NCBI GenBank assembly: GCA_016806645.1
Contig: JACSYO010000975.1
Coordinates: 293,501 to 357,500 of the forward strand
Direction: 5' to 3'
Origin: Ophiodon elongatus
Lineage: Eukaryota > Chordata > Actinopteri > Perciformes > Hexagrammidae
Length of the DNA: 64,000 bases
Shown in pieces: positions 46,785 through 57,626 of the stretch. The notes beneath the pieces were generated by a model that worked only from the letters and a program-made list of their open reading frames with translations, was not told the DNA's origin and made no database searches. The position numbers and the translations under genes are program-made. Each line of letters starts with the position of its first letter. Positions within the stretch are counted from its first letter, which is position 1.

Positions 46785-49700
46785 TTCACTTGAATCTTTG
46801 TAGCCCCCCCCCACCCACCCCGATTAGGCCGAGCCAGGCACGGTTGCTAGGCAACCATCATTCATGGACTGGCAGTAAATGAATGTTAGTAGGAGAATAT
46901 AAAAGCGAGGTAGAGAGAAGCAGAGAGAGGGAAAAAAGGTGGGACTGAGACAGACAGAGATGGAAAATAAGATCTTCCCTTCAGGCCATTAAAATCATTA
47001 TCTCCACTGTTACATGCGTAACAGACAGGTTAGTCACATTTAAAGACAAAAAAAGAGAGGATTTAATTAAAAGTTATTAAAAACTGTCTATGTTGTTTAA
47101 TGGTCCTTCTGATTGAACCAGGGCTGAGAGCTTCATCATGAGGTTTCAGACACTTCATATTACAGCAGGTAGGTTCAATATGGAGATGGAGACAAGAGAC
47201 AGAACGATTCAAAGATCACGAGTGGGAGGTGAGAAGTTTCATTCTTAATAACACGGGAGACATCTTTATTACAGATACTGACACACATATGCCTTTGTCA
47301 CTCCACTGAACACTACGCTGCTGTGACAGTTGAGGGAACTACGAGTCTGTGAAGGTGAGGCTTTCATTTCTGTGCTGTATGACACAGTCAGGCACATCTG
47401 AAAGTTACAGCTCAAAGCAGGATTTTCACTTTACTGTGAAATGAAGACTTAAAATATGAGGAAAATGTCACATGGACCAGCTGCCGCCATTCGAATAACA
47501 CTGTCCGGGCAATAGCCCACTTCACACGGTTAAAAGTGAAGAAAGAAATGACAGTATAGAGTTGAAATATATCAGCTGGCTGTCAGTTCAAATCTTAAGA
47601 CTCTTCTTCCAGTAAGTAAAGTCATAGTATCTCTGAACACGACACAAAGGGATAGCCCACCCTGAAATAAGCACAATCCAAGGCCAGCGTTCAAAGTGTG
47701 TCGTCACTGTTCGGGAGCAGCAGCTTCTGTTCAATGATTCATTCATGAATTAGTGTTTTTTACAGTATTTAAAGTATCTAAACCTGCATCGAACACAGAG
47801 CACAAGTATCCTTCATAAACAATGCCATCGTCCAATGGGCTGATCTTTGACCTCTGATGGTGATGCTGCTATACTGGGCAATATCCACTTCAAGGAAGGG
47901 TTGGTAATCTTGAGAAAATAGCTGGAGTAGGCTAGATTAAAAACAATAATCCAACAGAAAAACAGTTTCCAACTCCAAAAGTTGCTAAATCTAGCAGGAA
48001 AGTCACTAAATTGGCAAAACGGACAGCCCGCCCCTTCCGTTCTCCCTCCTAAGCCACTCCCCCAGAATTACCATAATGAACGTGAACAAACATGGCTATT
48101 GTTCGTAACTGAGTGATGAGTGCAGTGGTAGAATGTAGGAAGGCAGACAGGCAGCCAGATTTATTTATTTTTCTGTCAAAGCTTTGAACTTATTGATTGC
48201 TGTCGGAATGTTAAGAGAATTTCAACAAAAATATAAAACAAATTGAAGATTGCTAACCCTGCCTTTAGTGTGTGAAAAAGGATGTGGATAGGAAAACAAG
48301 AAGCTTAGTTTCCAAGGGGAAATACATAAAAAATGACAACCATAAATGACTGGAAAATCCATGAATGAGTACTGCATTTGAAGCAGCCAAATATGCTTCA
48401 CCCTCTCTGGGCCCTTGATTCATTTCTACCACGTTTATTTCCTTTCTTTAATTTGGGACAACTAATCTCTGCCCTCTAACTGCACTTCTTGTCTGTTCTT
48501 TTTGTGTAATAGTATCTTGTTCCTATTTGAAGGAGTTTTATTCTTCATTGTATTTTTAAATGGTTTCCCAAATGTATTTCCTTACATTAAGCACTGTAAA
48601 TCTTGTGAACTGCCTCTTTGAATTTGAAAGGCGACATGCACATTAACTGGCTTTTCCCCCCGACTCACTTCTACTGCTCCTCCTCAGCCAAACATGAAGC
48701 AATATTCACTTCAGAGGACATGAACATCACAAGCATTCATCACCTGTCCCTCATCTGAACAAAGACAGACAAACATTTCATGACTGGAAAAGGTTTTGAA
48801 TAAATGTAAAATAGATTTCATCTAATGCAATTAACCAAAACCAATATTTCAATATATATATATTCATTTTTTTGCAGGTATATTTTATTTGTTTGTTTTG
48901 TCCTGTGTCGATTGTTAAAGCTTCTACACACCTGTGTGTGTCTCAACACAGGTGTGTGTGTGTGTGTGTGTGTGTTCTTGCACAGACTGCTGGAGTCTGA
49001 AAACAAACTGGCTATCTTTCATTTGTATCATTCTTTTAATGCCAACCTTCACTCAAATGTGGGATACGTGGGATTTTTTTTTTTTTTAACTTATTGTTCA
49101 CTTCACGCGGATGTTTGACCTTCACGGAGCGGAGCGCTGCATTGTGCCGCGTACACAGCCCAACACAGCAGTGTGACGTGGAAACCCTCCAGTGGGAGAC
49201 CTGTGGAGTATTCTACATGTATTGATGTTCTACGTGGGGTGTAGTCAATGACCAGATGAAGAATCGGGTACAAATTGTGCTGTTGTGGTTTTTTTAGACT
49301 CTCTTTAGAGTTTGGTTTCTCCCACTCCGGCCCTCGTGGTGTTCTGAGGCTCATGTTTATACCAGGCGTTGGGGTAAGAGTACGCACTGACTTCAAAATA
49401 AAAGCCACCTTCCTGTGACCCTGAAAAAGCAATTTCTACGCTCATTAAATAAGTCATTCAGTCAGTTCCTCAATTATATCAACAAATAAATGAATAAATA
49501 AAGTCAATATACATATTAAATAATACATTTAATTAAAATGGTGTTAATAATTAGTCAAACTAAATAATAAAGAATTCATTTCACGAGAATTCAAGTCACA
49601 ATGTGACATTAAAATCACAGTACATCACCTCAGTGACACTGAGAAACATCCTGATCATTTTAGAGTTATTTTAGAGAAAATATGAAAATATCAAGATATA

Positions 49701-50714
49701 TATTGTATATCGCGGCATAATCTAAAAATATGGAGATATTATTTATAACCAATATTGCCTGGCCCTACTCCAGTGCATATGCTGCACACTAATGGCCTTC
49801 ATACACGGGAGCATGGCTCTGTAAGTCTCTGGCTTTTATTGTAAAAGTGGAAGAAGATCTGGATCTGGTCTGCGCTGCCTTTGACAACGTTGAAACCAGA
49901 GTGAAGTTTGCCTGTCTCGGTTTGGACTGCGGAGCCTCTGTGTTATTGTTTGAAAAAATAAAGCCGTAACTCAACTTGTTCTCAACAACGTGATTGGTTA
50001 AAGAAAACATAAACACTATTTTCATTGCGTAATATCAGCAACTGTGTGAAACAACGCCCCCGGTGTGTAAAGGCCTGAGGAATGGACTTTTCAGTAAAGT
50101 AGGAAGCGGCACTTAAAGTTTGAAATGAATAATATTTGCATATGCATATGTTCTGGGTCGTTTTTTGTAGCTCTTTTATCCAGCCTAAGAATGAGGTCTA
50201 ATCAGGAAGTAGTATTGTAAACCTCTGTGTGGGCGAGGAGGGCCTTTGAACTCCAGTTGCCCTCACTTATGTCGTGGGCCAGCAGACTACAGGTCACGTT
50301 CCCTCATGTCATGTATATAAATCCACCTTCTGAATTTGACTGCATCCTGTAGCACAGCGCTTCCACTTCCCTCATTCATTACTAAAGTTAAATAATCACG
50401 AATAGGTGCGATCATTAATGAGCACTCACCACGGACAGTGTGCTGGTCATCGGGCCGCCATCCGGACTGAAGTTGCGGCCATCTTGGTTCAACATGGCAG
50501 CCCCGTCTTGGCTGCCGGGCATGCCGGGCAGATCCATGCCCTGCAGCTGGTAGGGGTGGTGTGGGGCGGACCCGGAGGGGGCGTCCATGGGGTGGTACGG
50601 TCCAGAGCGGGAATCGTGAGGCAGGTGGGGGGGCAGCATGTGGTCCGGCAGGGTGGGGGGAGTGATGGGCGGGATGTTGAAGTCCTCATCGCCCAAACCG
50701 CCCACTGAGTAGGA
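31403..50714 (-). CDS. tox: TOX-family HMG-box transcription factor, exons 3-9
   Basis: Nuclear HMG-box DNA-binding protein of the TOX/TOX2/TOX3/TOX4 family. Placed exons, 5' to 3': 50430-50714, 40140-40385, 37205-37441, 36726-36806, 35745-36278, 31545-31705, 31403-31442. They give 528 aa to the TAA with all phases agreeing. Landmarks: DEDFNIPPITPPTLPDH; SPSPPGSKSATPSPSSS; a nuclear-localisation run (KKPKTPKKKKRKDPNEP); the HMG box split between two exons at EEQKQ|LYKK; a His/Pro-rich region; and the C-terminus QRDKPLYLS, which matches TOX's QRDKALYLT. DEDFNIPPITPP and ASPPPLQVSPPLH favour TOX over TOX2/3/4, but the HMG box has several substitutions, so a diverged fish paralogue is likely. 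The N-terminal exon or exons were not confidently found. Confidence 0.92.
31545..31705 (-). CDS. tox: tox penultimate exon
   Basis: Runs from TTTCCAG|GGCTAC to AACGG|GTAGGT. It encodes GYHPSLQSDYQQLGGG near the start and HHPSLDWSTDYHGNG at the end, parallel to TOX's LQPDYQ and VDWNNDY stretches. An in-frame TAG immediately past the donor would end the protein if the last intron were retained. Confidence 0.9.
31901..32325. repeat. dispersed repeat copy 1 with LINE-like tail
   Basis: Bases 31901-31980 and 32268-32325 match a second copy at 55322-55480 in the same order, sharing CTGGCGGTCCCTGTGGACA and the TCTCATT region. Between them, near 32217-32250, is a GGGCTACACAAAATAAATTG stretch like a teleost LINE 3' tail. 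It lies in tox intron 8. Family not named. Confidence 0.55.
32593..32687. repeat. three tandem ~40-bp units
   Basis: CTAACATCTATCAGGAATAA recurs three times with AT-rich spacers. The sequence then runs into a longer repeat-like segment containing CAGACATCAATCAGAGG. Located in tox intron 8; no coding content. Confidence 0.7.
33200..34083. repeat. cluster of purine and pyrimidine tracts
   Basis: In order: GGA/GAA-rich sequence, (GT)n-(GA)n-(CA)n at 33357-33410, (CT)n with poly-C (33592-33656), (GA)n (33814-33917) and (CCT)n (34051-34084). Strand asymmetry flips several times within 900 bp. It lies in tox intron 8; the open frames are low-complexity artefacts. Confidence 0.85.
34394..34467. repeat. 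(GT)n microsatellite
   Basis: About 37 uninterrupted GT units in tox intron 8. Confidence 0.97.
35412..35509. repeat. (CA)n/(CG) interrupted microsatellite
   Basis: A CA array broken by several GC dinucleotides (ACGCAC units), in tox intron 8 about 235 bp past the exon 7 donor. Confidence 0.95.
35745..36278 (-). CDS. tox: tox His/Pro-rich exon 7
   Basis: 534 bp, phase 0 at both ends. It starts SYNDPSDMKPP, as in TOX. The middle is low-complexity: HPHPHPHSLPPHPHQHP, then HHQHHQHHQHQQQ near the 3' end. The block ASPPPLQVSPPLH is the conserved TOX element between them. Bases 36124-36142 on the opposite strand form a four-run G-quadruplex motif. Confidence 0.93.
36381..36672. mobile_element. 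TTAA-flanked MITE filling most of tox intron 6
   Basis: TTAA at 36381-36384 and 36669-36672. The left end TTAAAGGGTCGGTTTGGA pairs with a right end that reads inward TTAAAGGGAAGTTTGGA. At 292 bp it occupies two thirds of the 447-bp intron between tox exons 6 and 7. A diverged copy is at 2964-3285. Confidence 0.78.
36684..36723. repeat. (GT)n at the tox exon 6 donor
   Basis: On the tox strand it is (CA)n and follows directly on the splice donor (TCACAG|GTACACAC). Confidence 0.97.
37205..37441 (-). CDS. tox: tox exon 5: nuclear-localisation run and HMG-box first half
   Basis: 79 codons, phase 0 at both ends. It encodes LISGPEKRPATVD, a Lys-rich run and the HMG box up to ASMWDGLGEEQKQ. Compared with TOX as I remember it, the box carries Val for Gln in NEPVKP, Asn for Ala in DTQANIK and Ala for Gly in IKAQNP. 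Confidence 0.95.
37499..37725 (+). mobile_element. tRNA-derived SINE
   Basis: The head has a pol III A-box-like TGGCTTAGTGG (37502) and a B-box GGTTTGATCC (37546). The body contains TCCTTGGGCAAGACACTTAA, a hallmark of widespread teleost SINEs. The tail ends GTACAGGTCCATTTACC. It sits about 58 bp upstream of the tox exon 5 acceptor, in antisense orientation to tox. Confidence 0.8.
37726..39950. other. tox intron 4 interior, no gene seen
   Basis: Three spaced near-copies of a CCCAGCATGCC(R)T-centred segment (about 37880-38070) suggest a small decayed tandem repeat. No exon or RNA gene is recognised in the remainder. Confidence 0.5.
39960..40027. repeat. (CA)n microsatellite in tox intron 4
   Basis: About 34 units. 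It is complementary to the (GT)n array 75 bp away at 40103-40128. Confidence 0.96.
40103..40128. repeat. (GT)n at the tox exon 4 donor
   Basis: On the tox strand this is (CA)n beginning about 11 nt after the exon 4 donor (CTCAGG|GTAAAAAA). Confidence 0.95.
40140..40385 (-). CDS. tox: tox exon 4
   Basis: 82 codons, phase 0 at both ends. It encodes MQQMVNSDSRFTSSQQPI, LSTINQSQLGLSG and the Ser/Pro block SPSPPGSKSATPSPSSS, followed by the acidic HEDDNDDG. These are the conserved TOX segments just before the nuclear-localisation run. Confidence 0.94.
41786..41933. repeat. 7-bp minisatellite at a LINE-like tail
   Basis: About 16 perfect copies of TCCTGGG (41824-41933). The array directly follows a segment reading GACCCCGCCCAGGATAAGCG ... 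AATGGATGGA, the common 3' tail of teleost LINE/SINE families. A related tail, CCCGACCCCGGATAGGCAGA, is at about 42538. Confidence 0.9.
46741..46780. repeat. (CA)n microsatellite
   Basis: About 20 CA units in tox intron 3, some 60 bp from the X-box-like motif. Confidence 0.95.
46843..46855. promoter_or_regulatory. X-box-like RFX motif (GTTGCTAGGCAAC)
   Basis: A 13-bp motif with perfect GTTGC/GCAAC arms, the form bound by RFX-family factors. It lies in tox intron 3. Enhancer function is speculative. Confidence 0.35.
50430..50714 (-). CDS. tox: tox exon 3
   Basis: 95 codons after a CTTCAG acceptor. It starts SYSVGGLGDEDFNIPPITPP, the hallmark TOX-family activation segment, and ends MTSTLSV before GTGAGT. 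Phase 0 at both ends. In TOX this exon follows the KFDGENMYM-type exon, which I could not find here. Confidence 0.94.
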
Positions 50715-50973
50715 CTGAAGAGAGACGGGAGAGAGAGAGAGAGAGAGGCAATGCAATTAAAGGAAAAGTATACTTTTTAAAAGTCGTCTTCACTGATTGG
50801 ACGAAGGCGAGCTCGGGGAAGCGTGGCAGAGCTCGGGATGACGGGCGGTGTCGCCTTCGGCAGAGTGACAACTTGGAGTGAATCGATAAAAATTACATAC
50901 GGGACTAAAAGAGACCAAAGTGTCGTGAATCATCACTGTCAGAGATAATAGATGGAAGAGATGGAAACACTGC

Positions 50974-51012
50974 CCCCCCCCCCCCCCCCCACCCTTAACC
51001 CCCCCCCCCCCC
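50974..51012. repeat. poly-C tract
   Basis: Two C runs of about 18 and 14 bases separated by ACCCTTAA. On the tox strand this is poly-G, about 260 bp upstream of the exon 3 acceptor. Confidence 0.9.
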
Positions 51013-51361
51013 ACTCCAGAATACAGAATCTAGTCTGTGTGTTGTGTCCTGATGTCATTCTTCCTCAGCCCAAAGCTCCTGTCACCGACTAATTATCACT
51101 AATGATACTCACAGCCTTAAAAGAAAAAGAAAATCATTCAGCAGCAGAATCACACAGTCGTTTATGTGTACGAGCCCCTTTTTGCCTGAGAGAGTACACA
51201 CAGTGAAAAAAAATGTATCAACGCTAATCTGACGCACAAAAAGAAAAAAGCAGCGGCAGCACCGTATATGATAATAAATTATTCTGAGAGCAAAGACGAA
51301 TGCAGAGGGAAATGGAGTGAGAGAATCACACAGGAGGAGAGGAGTGAGAGGGTGAAAAGTA

Positions 51362-51400
<39 letters not shown>

Positions 51401-54400
51401 CCCTCTCATACTAATCTGACAGAGGAGATCTTTTATGGAGACTGACAGCCTTTTCTGCTTGGCTAGCCACACCAGTCTCTCCCTCTCTTCTCTTCGGCTC
51501 TTCATCTCTCGCCATCCCTCCTCCTTCCACCCCTCCTTTGCCCTCTCGCTCTTCTCCGCTCATCCTCAATTTCTCTTTCATCTCTCTCTCTCTCTCTCTC
51601 TCTTTCTCTCACTCTTTTCTACTCTGTCTCAAACCCAATATGCAGCGTTGGGTTATGAGTTGCGTGGCTTGTGAGCCGAGTGATGAGTTAGGAGCCGAGC
51701 ATGTGATGCGTGCGCTCACTATGTTAGTTTCGCCCCCTTTAATAGAAAATGTAGGAAACAGAAAATATGGGAAATTATCACCCCAACCACTATAAATAAA
51801 ATGCCTCCCATTATCTCCCTTTGCATTGTTGATTCACAAGGATCTATTTCTGATCAGGCAATGTGTCCCTCCTCCAGTGCTTCTGTTAAAAGCCCCAACG
51901 AGAGTGTCAGTACACCTGGAACAGTGGAATGCATCTGATGTGTCAGCATAACACATCTCCTCACTTTAATGCTAACCCTTCAACCAGTGCCCACGTTTGC
52001 ATTCACATGCTCTTAATTTGAAGGACGAGCCTGGTGATGTTCTCTAAGTTTCTGTCTTTTCAATGTGACTTTTGTGATCAGATTTATTTGGTAATCAAAG
52101 GAGCTGCGGTGAAAGACTGGACGACCCGTCCGACTGTATGAGAAGGGGGAGGTAGTCGTAGCAGCTTTAGAGCCTCGACTTCAACATTTTTCTTGGATGT
52201 TTGCAACCAGTGAGTGAAAGTTACCATATTTGGACAGCGGAGGAGAGTCGTAGAGTATACGGCTCTTGTAGCGATAGCGACCTGTCAATCACCTTGTAGC
52301 TCCGCCCTAAAGCATCCCCTGCTTTATGGTCTGTTTGACTCTAAATGGACCATAGTCTACTAAATGAACATCATGCTGTATTGAAGAAGACTTGAAACTA
52401 GAGATTGAGACATAAACTCATGTTTACAATGTTTACTGAGGGAATAAATCAAGAGAGAAGTAGAGTCATTTTCTCATAGACTTCTATACAACCAGAGGAG
52501 TCGCCCCCTGGTGGCCAGGAGAGAGAACGCAAGGTTAAGGCACTTCTGCATTGGTTTTCATTTGCAGAACCAGAGGTTGCCGCCTGGGAAGAATACATTT
52601 AATTTCCTGTTAATTCTTCACAATAAAAGTCCACCTTTATTTTTGCTGCTTACGCTTCCTCCCTGCAGTTTTAGTGGACTTGTTTTTTATTGGAGAACAG
52701 CAGGTAGTTTCCTTCAAATTCTTCACAACAGAAGTGTTGCCTGGTCCTTTAGGTAACTTTACTGTCAGCTCACACATCATTTTTTATGTATTTGACAGAT
52801 GACGGTGTAGAAATGGGAAAGAGAGAGAGAGCAGTATGACATGCAACAAAGGTCCCAAAGCTGGAATAGAAGCTGTGATGTTGGGTTGTACGTCATGTAC
52901 CGTAACCCCTCTGCTCCCGAGGCGCTCCCACATCTCAGCCTTACATGAGAAGTGATGTTTGAGGTGCCACCGACATATTTTATGATACCGCTGCTGCGCA
53001 TCTTGAAGACTGCAAATGCAATGATGTCGGGCGAGGTGGTATGTGGAGGTGGTGACATATAGATGTACGGAGCGATAGGACTTTATTAATCCCAAAGGGA
53101 AATTGCACTTTTGAGATTTCTTTGGGTGTAGGGGTGTTGGGAGACGGCTTGAAGCAGGTATGTGATTTATGTCAATGTAGTGGAATCTCTGCCTGCATTC
53201 TGACATGTTCATCTGTACACTGTAGTTCACTTGGAGCTGCTGTAAATACTAACCGGAGCACAGCATGTACAGTACATTAACCTGCGACTGAAAGCAGTCC
53301 CCAACAAATGCAATTTAGTTTTCAGCAATTGTTGCTTAAATAGGAGCAAAACAAAAACACAACGTTCAGCTGTTTTAGGAAATAACTGAGCCTTTTTTTT
53401 TGCATTTAAAATAAAAAGCCATTTTTAAAAGATGTTTCTTCAGCAGGAACCAATGGGATTGTGGCGGAGTTTGTTAAAAATAAGAAAAAATAAAGCAGAA
53501 CACCAGCCTGATCTTTTGTGTGTATATAACCCCACAACGAATCACAATCATAAATAAACATAATAATATATTAAAGGGACAGTTCAGCCATTTAGTATCG
53601 TACATCTAAAGTTAAGTGAAAAACTGACTCGTGCAGCAGAGGCTCAGATATCACAGATAGTCCCTAATATGGATCAAGCTCTAAAAACATTGAATCCGAC
53701 ACTTCCCATAATGCAACTCAAAAGCATCTTCTGTATTCTCTGTGACTTCTAAATAGTCTTTGACATGTGGATTCGGTGGCGTGATCAAAGGGTAGCTCCT
53801 ACGTTAGGAATGCACTTTGCCTTCTCGGTGCCGTCCTCTTCCTGTGACTAGAACCAGGCTCCTGCCGTGTATTTACACTGCTGCACAGCCTCCTCCATAC
53901 TGTGTGCAAACGGGAGGTCCTTTCAACCATCAGCAGCCATCAAATCTTTATGTTCAAGTTTAAGTACTGCTGAAGTTATGGCACTGGAATATGTTACTAT
54001 AAAAATCAATCTGAATTGTCGTAGTCTGTATTCAAAGTCTGCTCAATTCAACGTACAACTTCAAGTGACCAATATTCAAAAAATTTATTCCGATTGCTCT
54101 TATTCAATGCACTCAATTCTGATCTAAAAAAATCAAGTTGAATCTGCAATCTGGGATTTTCCATCAAGGACAATCAATCGGTCGGTTGCTTATAGACCGT
54201 TCTCAACAGCAATGCATTGCTAGGCAACAGCTTCGCTCCATGTTTACTTCCTGTCAGCTGATGTCATCCACATACACTGCAGCAGGAAATGAAGTGGGAC
54301 ACGTTGGGCAACGTTTACATTTACAACTGTGGAGTGGTCTCTGAGATTAAAATCTTTAGGGGCCATTATTTGCTCCCATACAGTGAGAGCGATGTTAATG

Positions 54401-55321
54401 GGCCACTATCTGATCACTAGAGGCATATCACAATATTACTGTATCATACATCACTAAAGGTCAGGTGTAGATGGAGCCGTTTATGGTTCAGTCCCCCACC
54501 AAGTTCTTACGTCCTTCTCCAGCAGTAGACGTCCTACACCGTGTTGATCGGTCCTCACAAACCAACAAGTCCAGCAGTCGCTTTCTCAGACACAGTGTCC
54601 TGCTGGAGCTCAGAGCTCTGCATAAATTACACTGTTGTCTGTCTGCCTCTCTCTCTCTCTCCCTCCCCCCTCGTCTACTCTCTCCATCATTTCTTCAAGT
54701 TCCGAATAAATTACTTCTCTCTCTCTCTCTCTCTCTCTCTCCCTCCCTCTCCCTCTCTCTCCCTCTCCCTCTCTCTCGCTCTCTCCCTCTCTCTCTCTCA
54801 TTCATGTCAGTACAATAGCCTGTTCCCTGTGCTCTGGGAGCTTCTACAGAGACTAATGTAGTCAGGATTAAAGTCCTTTCACGCATGTTGTGTTCACATT
54901 ACACACTTCTCACAACTCCATGTTCATGACTGTTTCATACAATATGAAAAAACACATTAGGTCCGTTGGACACGAGGAACGTGTGACCATCAACATCGGT
55001 TTCTATGGGCGAATGGTGATTTAATGTCTCTGGGAGGGGCGGACATGTGAACATATCTAATAGTACTTAAATTAGATTAATTAAATGTATTTTGAGAAAG
55101 TGTGCAATCTCTAAATATTAACGTGGGCCAATTTCTCTACGTGTCGTCTGCTCTTCTATTTGTGTGTTGTATTGTGTTACATACAGTAGTCGTGGATCTG
55201 ATGACTTGAAGAGTAACGTCTGTGTACCTGAACAACAATGATGACCTAACTCTTCCCCCTCTCTTCATCCATGTGGTCCCCCTTCTGGGAAAGAGACATT
55301 TGAACTTTGAGCCTTCATTCC

Positions 55322-55480
55322 TTGGTGATTCTGGCGGTCCCTGTGGACAACAGCGGTAGTGTTTCTGAGCGCCAGAGTCCCTTTTAGAAAATCTCTCATT
55401 TTACTGAAGCGGGCGGATGACCTGGGAACCCCGCTGGTGTCCGAGCTGAGGGAGCTTCTGATGAACCCGCAGATCATTTT
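55322..55480. repeat. dispersed repeat copy 2
   Basis: Matches 31901-31980 and 32268-32325 but is more compact. In the reverse reading both copies keep an open frame with related residues (MRDFLKGTLALRN here, MRGFLKGPWCSEA in copy 1). It could be a fragment of a mobile-element protein or a SINE body. Confidence 0.55.
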
Positions 55481-56985
55481 TGTGTGTGAGTGTATATAAA
55501 GTATGGGTGAGAGCTGGGGGGGGGGGGGGTTCCTCCAACCATTTCGGTGGTCCAATGTGTCACCCACTCACACAGGTGATATTTAAACCATATTTCGGGG
55601 GAGCTATTTTTAAGGAAACATGTGCATTGTGACGCCTTGTCCATTCATATGAGCGCTGAGTATGAATGTGTTCAGAGGATATGATTGAGCAGCACAGCAC
55701 ATATTTCATGTGAATCATAACTGTGATTTGTGCTTTGGTTTTCCTTTTGCTCATACCAGGGCAAATGTGCCCGACACGAATCATAATAAGGCTCCGTAAA
55801 AACTTCATGGCATGACCACAAAATCAGAGGAGAAAATTGCTCTTTTGCAAAAGCTTCCAATCCTTTTTCAGATGCTCGTGGAACTGCCTTGTAAAGCCAA
55901 AGTTATACTTTTGCGTATCATAATTATGCGTTATGACCACTGCACAACAAACAGCAGCGTAGTGATCCACTGAGCATGTGCGGAACGCGTCCTCCAAGTG
56001 AACCCTATCAACATAACTAATACCCGTCCGTGGGATTTGCATCCGTTTGGGGTCATAACCAAATCAGAAATACCAGATACTCAGACTAGTTCTATAAACG
56101 TCAGCTTGCCCCACCTACAGGAAAGGAATGTAACACCACATAAACACATACAGGGCCCTATATAAACTATCTATAGCGCGTGGTGTGAACTGCATGCTGT
56201 AAGTACATTTAGGGCACGTCCAACTCCACTTTCCTCATCAGACGGCGCAAAATCTGGACACAAAGTCAGGCAAAGAGGGCTTATTTAGTCTCTTTATTAA
56301 TAACAGGTGTGTTTTGGGCGTGACATGAATTCAAGAGTGTCATCTCCCATTCCCATATGGATTGAAGCAGAATATTGCGTTGGATAAAAACATGTTGTGA
56401 ATATCGAAAATGATAAAAATCAATCTCTTTCCATTAAATTCGGACTTTTGGACTTTGCGATGCACAGGAGTTATTGGAAATAACTACTGGGGTTAGTGGG
56501 GCCTGTTTATCTTTATCTGCAACTCTGCAGAAACTCTGGGTTTTCAACCGTTTGCTCTCCTGCTTACACACACCTGTATTAACGGGGCGGCCGAGCAGCA
56601 ATGTAACAGCACCATGAATTACATTTATAAATGATTGACATAATACATAATAATGACATACGAAACCCTCGACAGAAGTTTCGAATGTAAAACATCGGCA
56701 GGTTTACGACTGCAGGCCTAAGCCGCTGCTACCTCTATGTGCCTTACCTTTGGAGCAGGTGCTGCAGGTCGGACTAGAACTGCAAGTCCCATTCTGCTAT
56801 TGAATGATACTGGCTGAACCTGCTTTATGGCGCATTTACTCAATGTCCTTTTATTTTATTTTATTTTATAAACGACACCGTTGGTGTACTTGCCACAGTT
56901 GTTTGCCCCATTTAAGTGTTCATGTGTGAGTTTCAGTGTTATAAAGTAATCTGAAAGATTAGAGTGTTGCCCGGACGGTGTTGTG

Positions 56986-57201
<216 letters not shown>

Positions 57202-57203
57202 AC

Positions 57204-57314
57204 CCAGGGCAGACGGTGTGAGTCGGCCATGTGTGTGTCCCTCCTCCAGTGCTGGGAGGGCTGGTTGGGTGGCGTCACCTTGCTGAGAGGGTGAGGGGGC
57301 TGCGGCACACGAAA
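57204..57314 (-). CDS. candidate tox upstream exon (37 codons)
   Basis: Bounded by a strong acceptor (TATTCTTCCCACAG|TTTCG) and donor (CCCTGG|GTAAAC), 111 bp, phase 0 at both ends, so it would splice cleanly to exon 3. It encodes FRVPQPPHPLSKVTPPNQPS, then QHWRRDTHMADSHRLPW. It does not resemble the KFDGENMYM exon expected of TOX at this position. It is either a divergent or alternative exon, or a chance pair of splice-like sites. Confidence 0.4.
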
Positions 57315-57586
57315 CTGTGGGAAGAATAACAAAGACAAACAACGGTTCAAATGGACGCAGGGGCCAGGGAAGGGGTCAAAGGTCAAATGAAAAGGTCACT
57401 AAGCGGAGCAAGGACAAAGCGAGAGCGCGAGACAGATTCTACACAAGCCCTCGCTCACAGTCGCAGATAAACACACACACACACACACACACACGGGTCA
57501 AAATTATATTTTATCTTTATGGTTGGGTAATACTGCTTTTACTTAAACACCAACTAACAGCAACAACTGAATGGAGTTGACTTAAG

Positions 57587-57626
<40 letters not shown>

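Larger units (their letters stand above)
40386..50429. other. tox intron 3 (10 kb), no other gene seen
   Basis: Contains the TCCTGGG minisatellite (41824-41933), two LINE-like tails, a (CA)n array (46741-46780), an X-box-like motif (46843-46855) and a (GT)n array (48952-48974). No exon with splice sites and a recognisable product was found on either strand. Confidence 0.6.

Noticed and set aside
31403..50714. TOX2, TOX3 or TOX4 as the identity
   Set aside because: The DEDFNIPPITPPTLPDH, SPSPPGSKSATPSPSSS-HED and ASPPPLQVSPPLH segments are closest to TOX; TOX3/4 have DEEFEIPP and TOX3 has a Gln-rich C-terminus.
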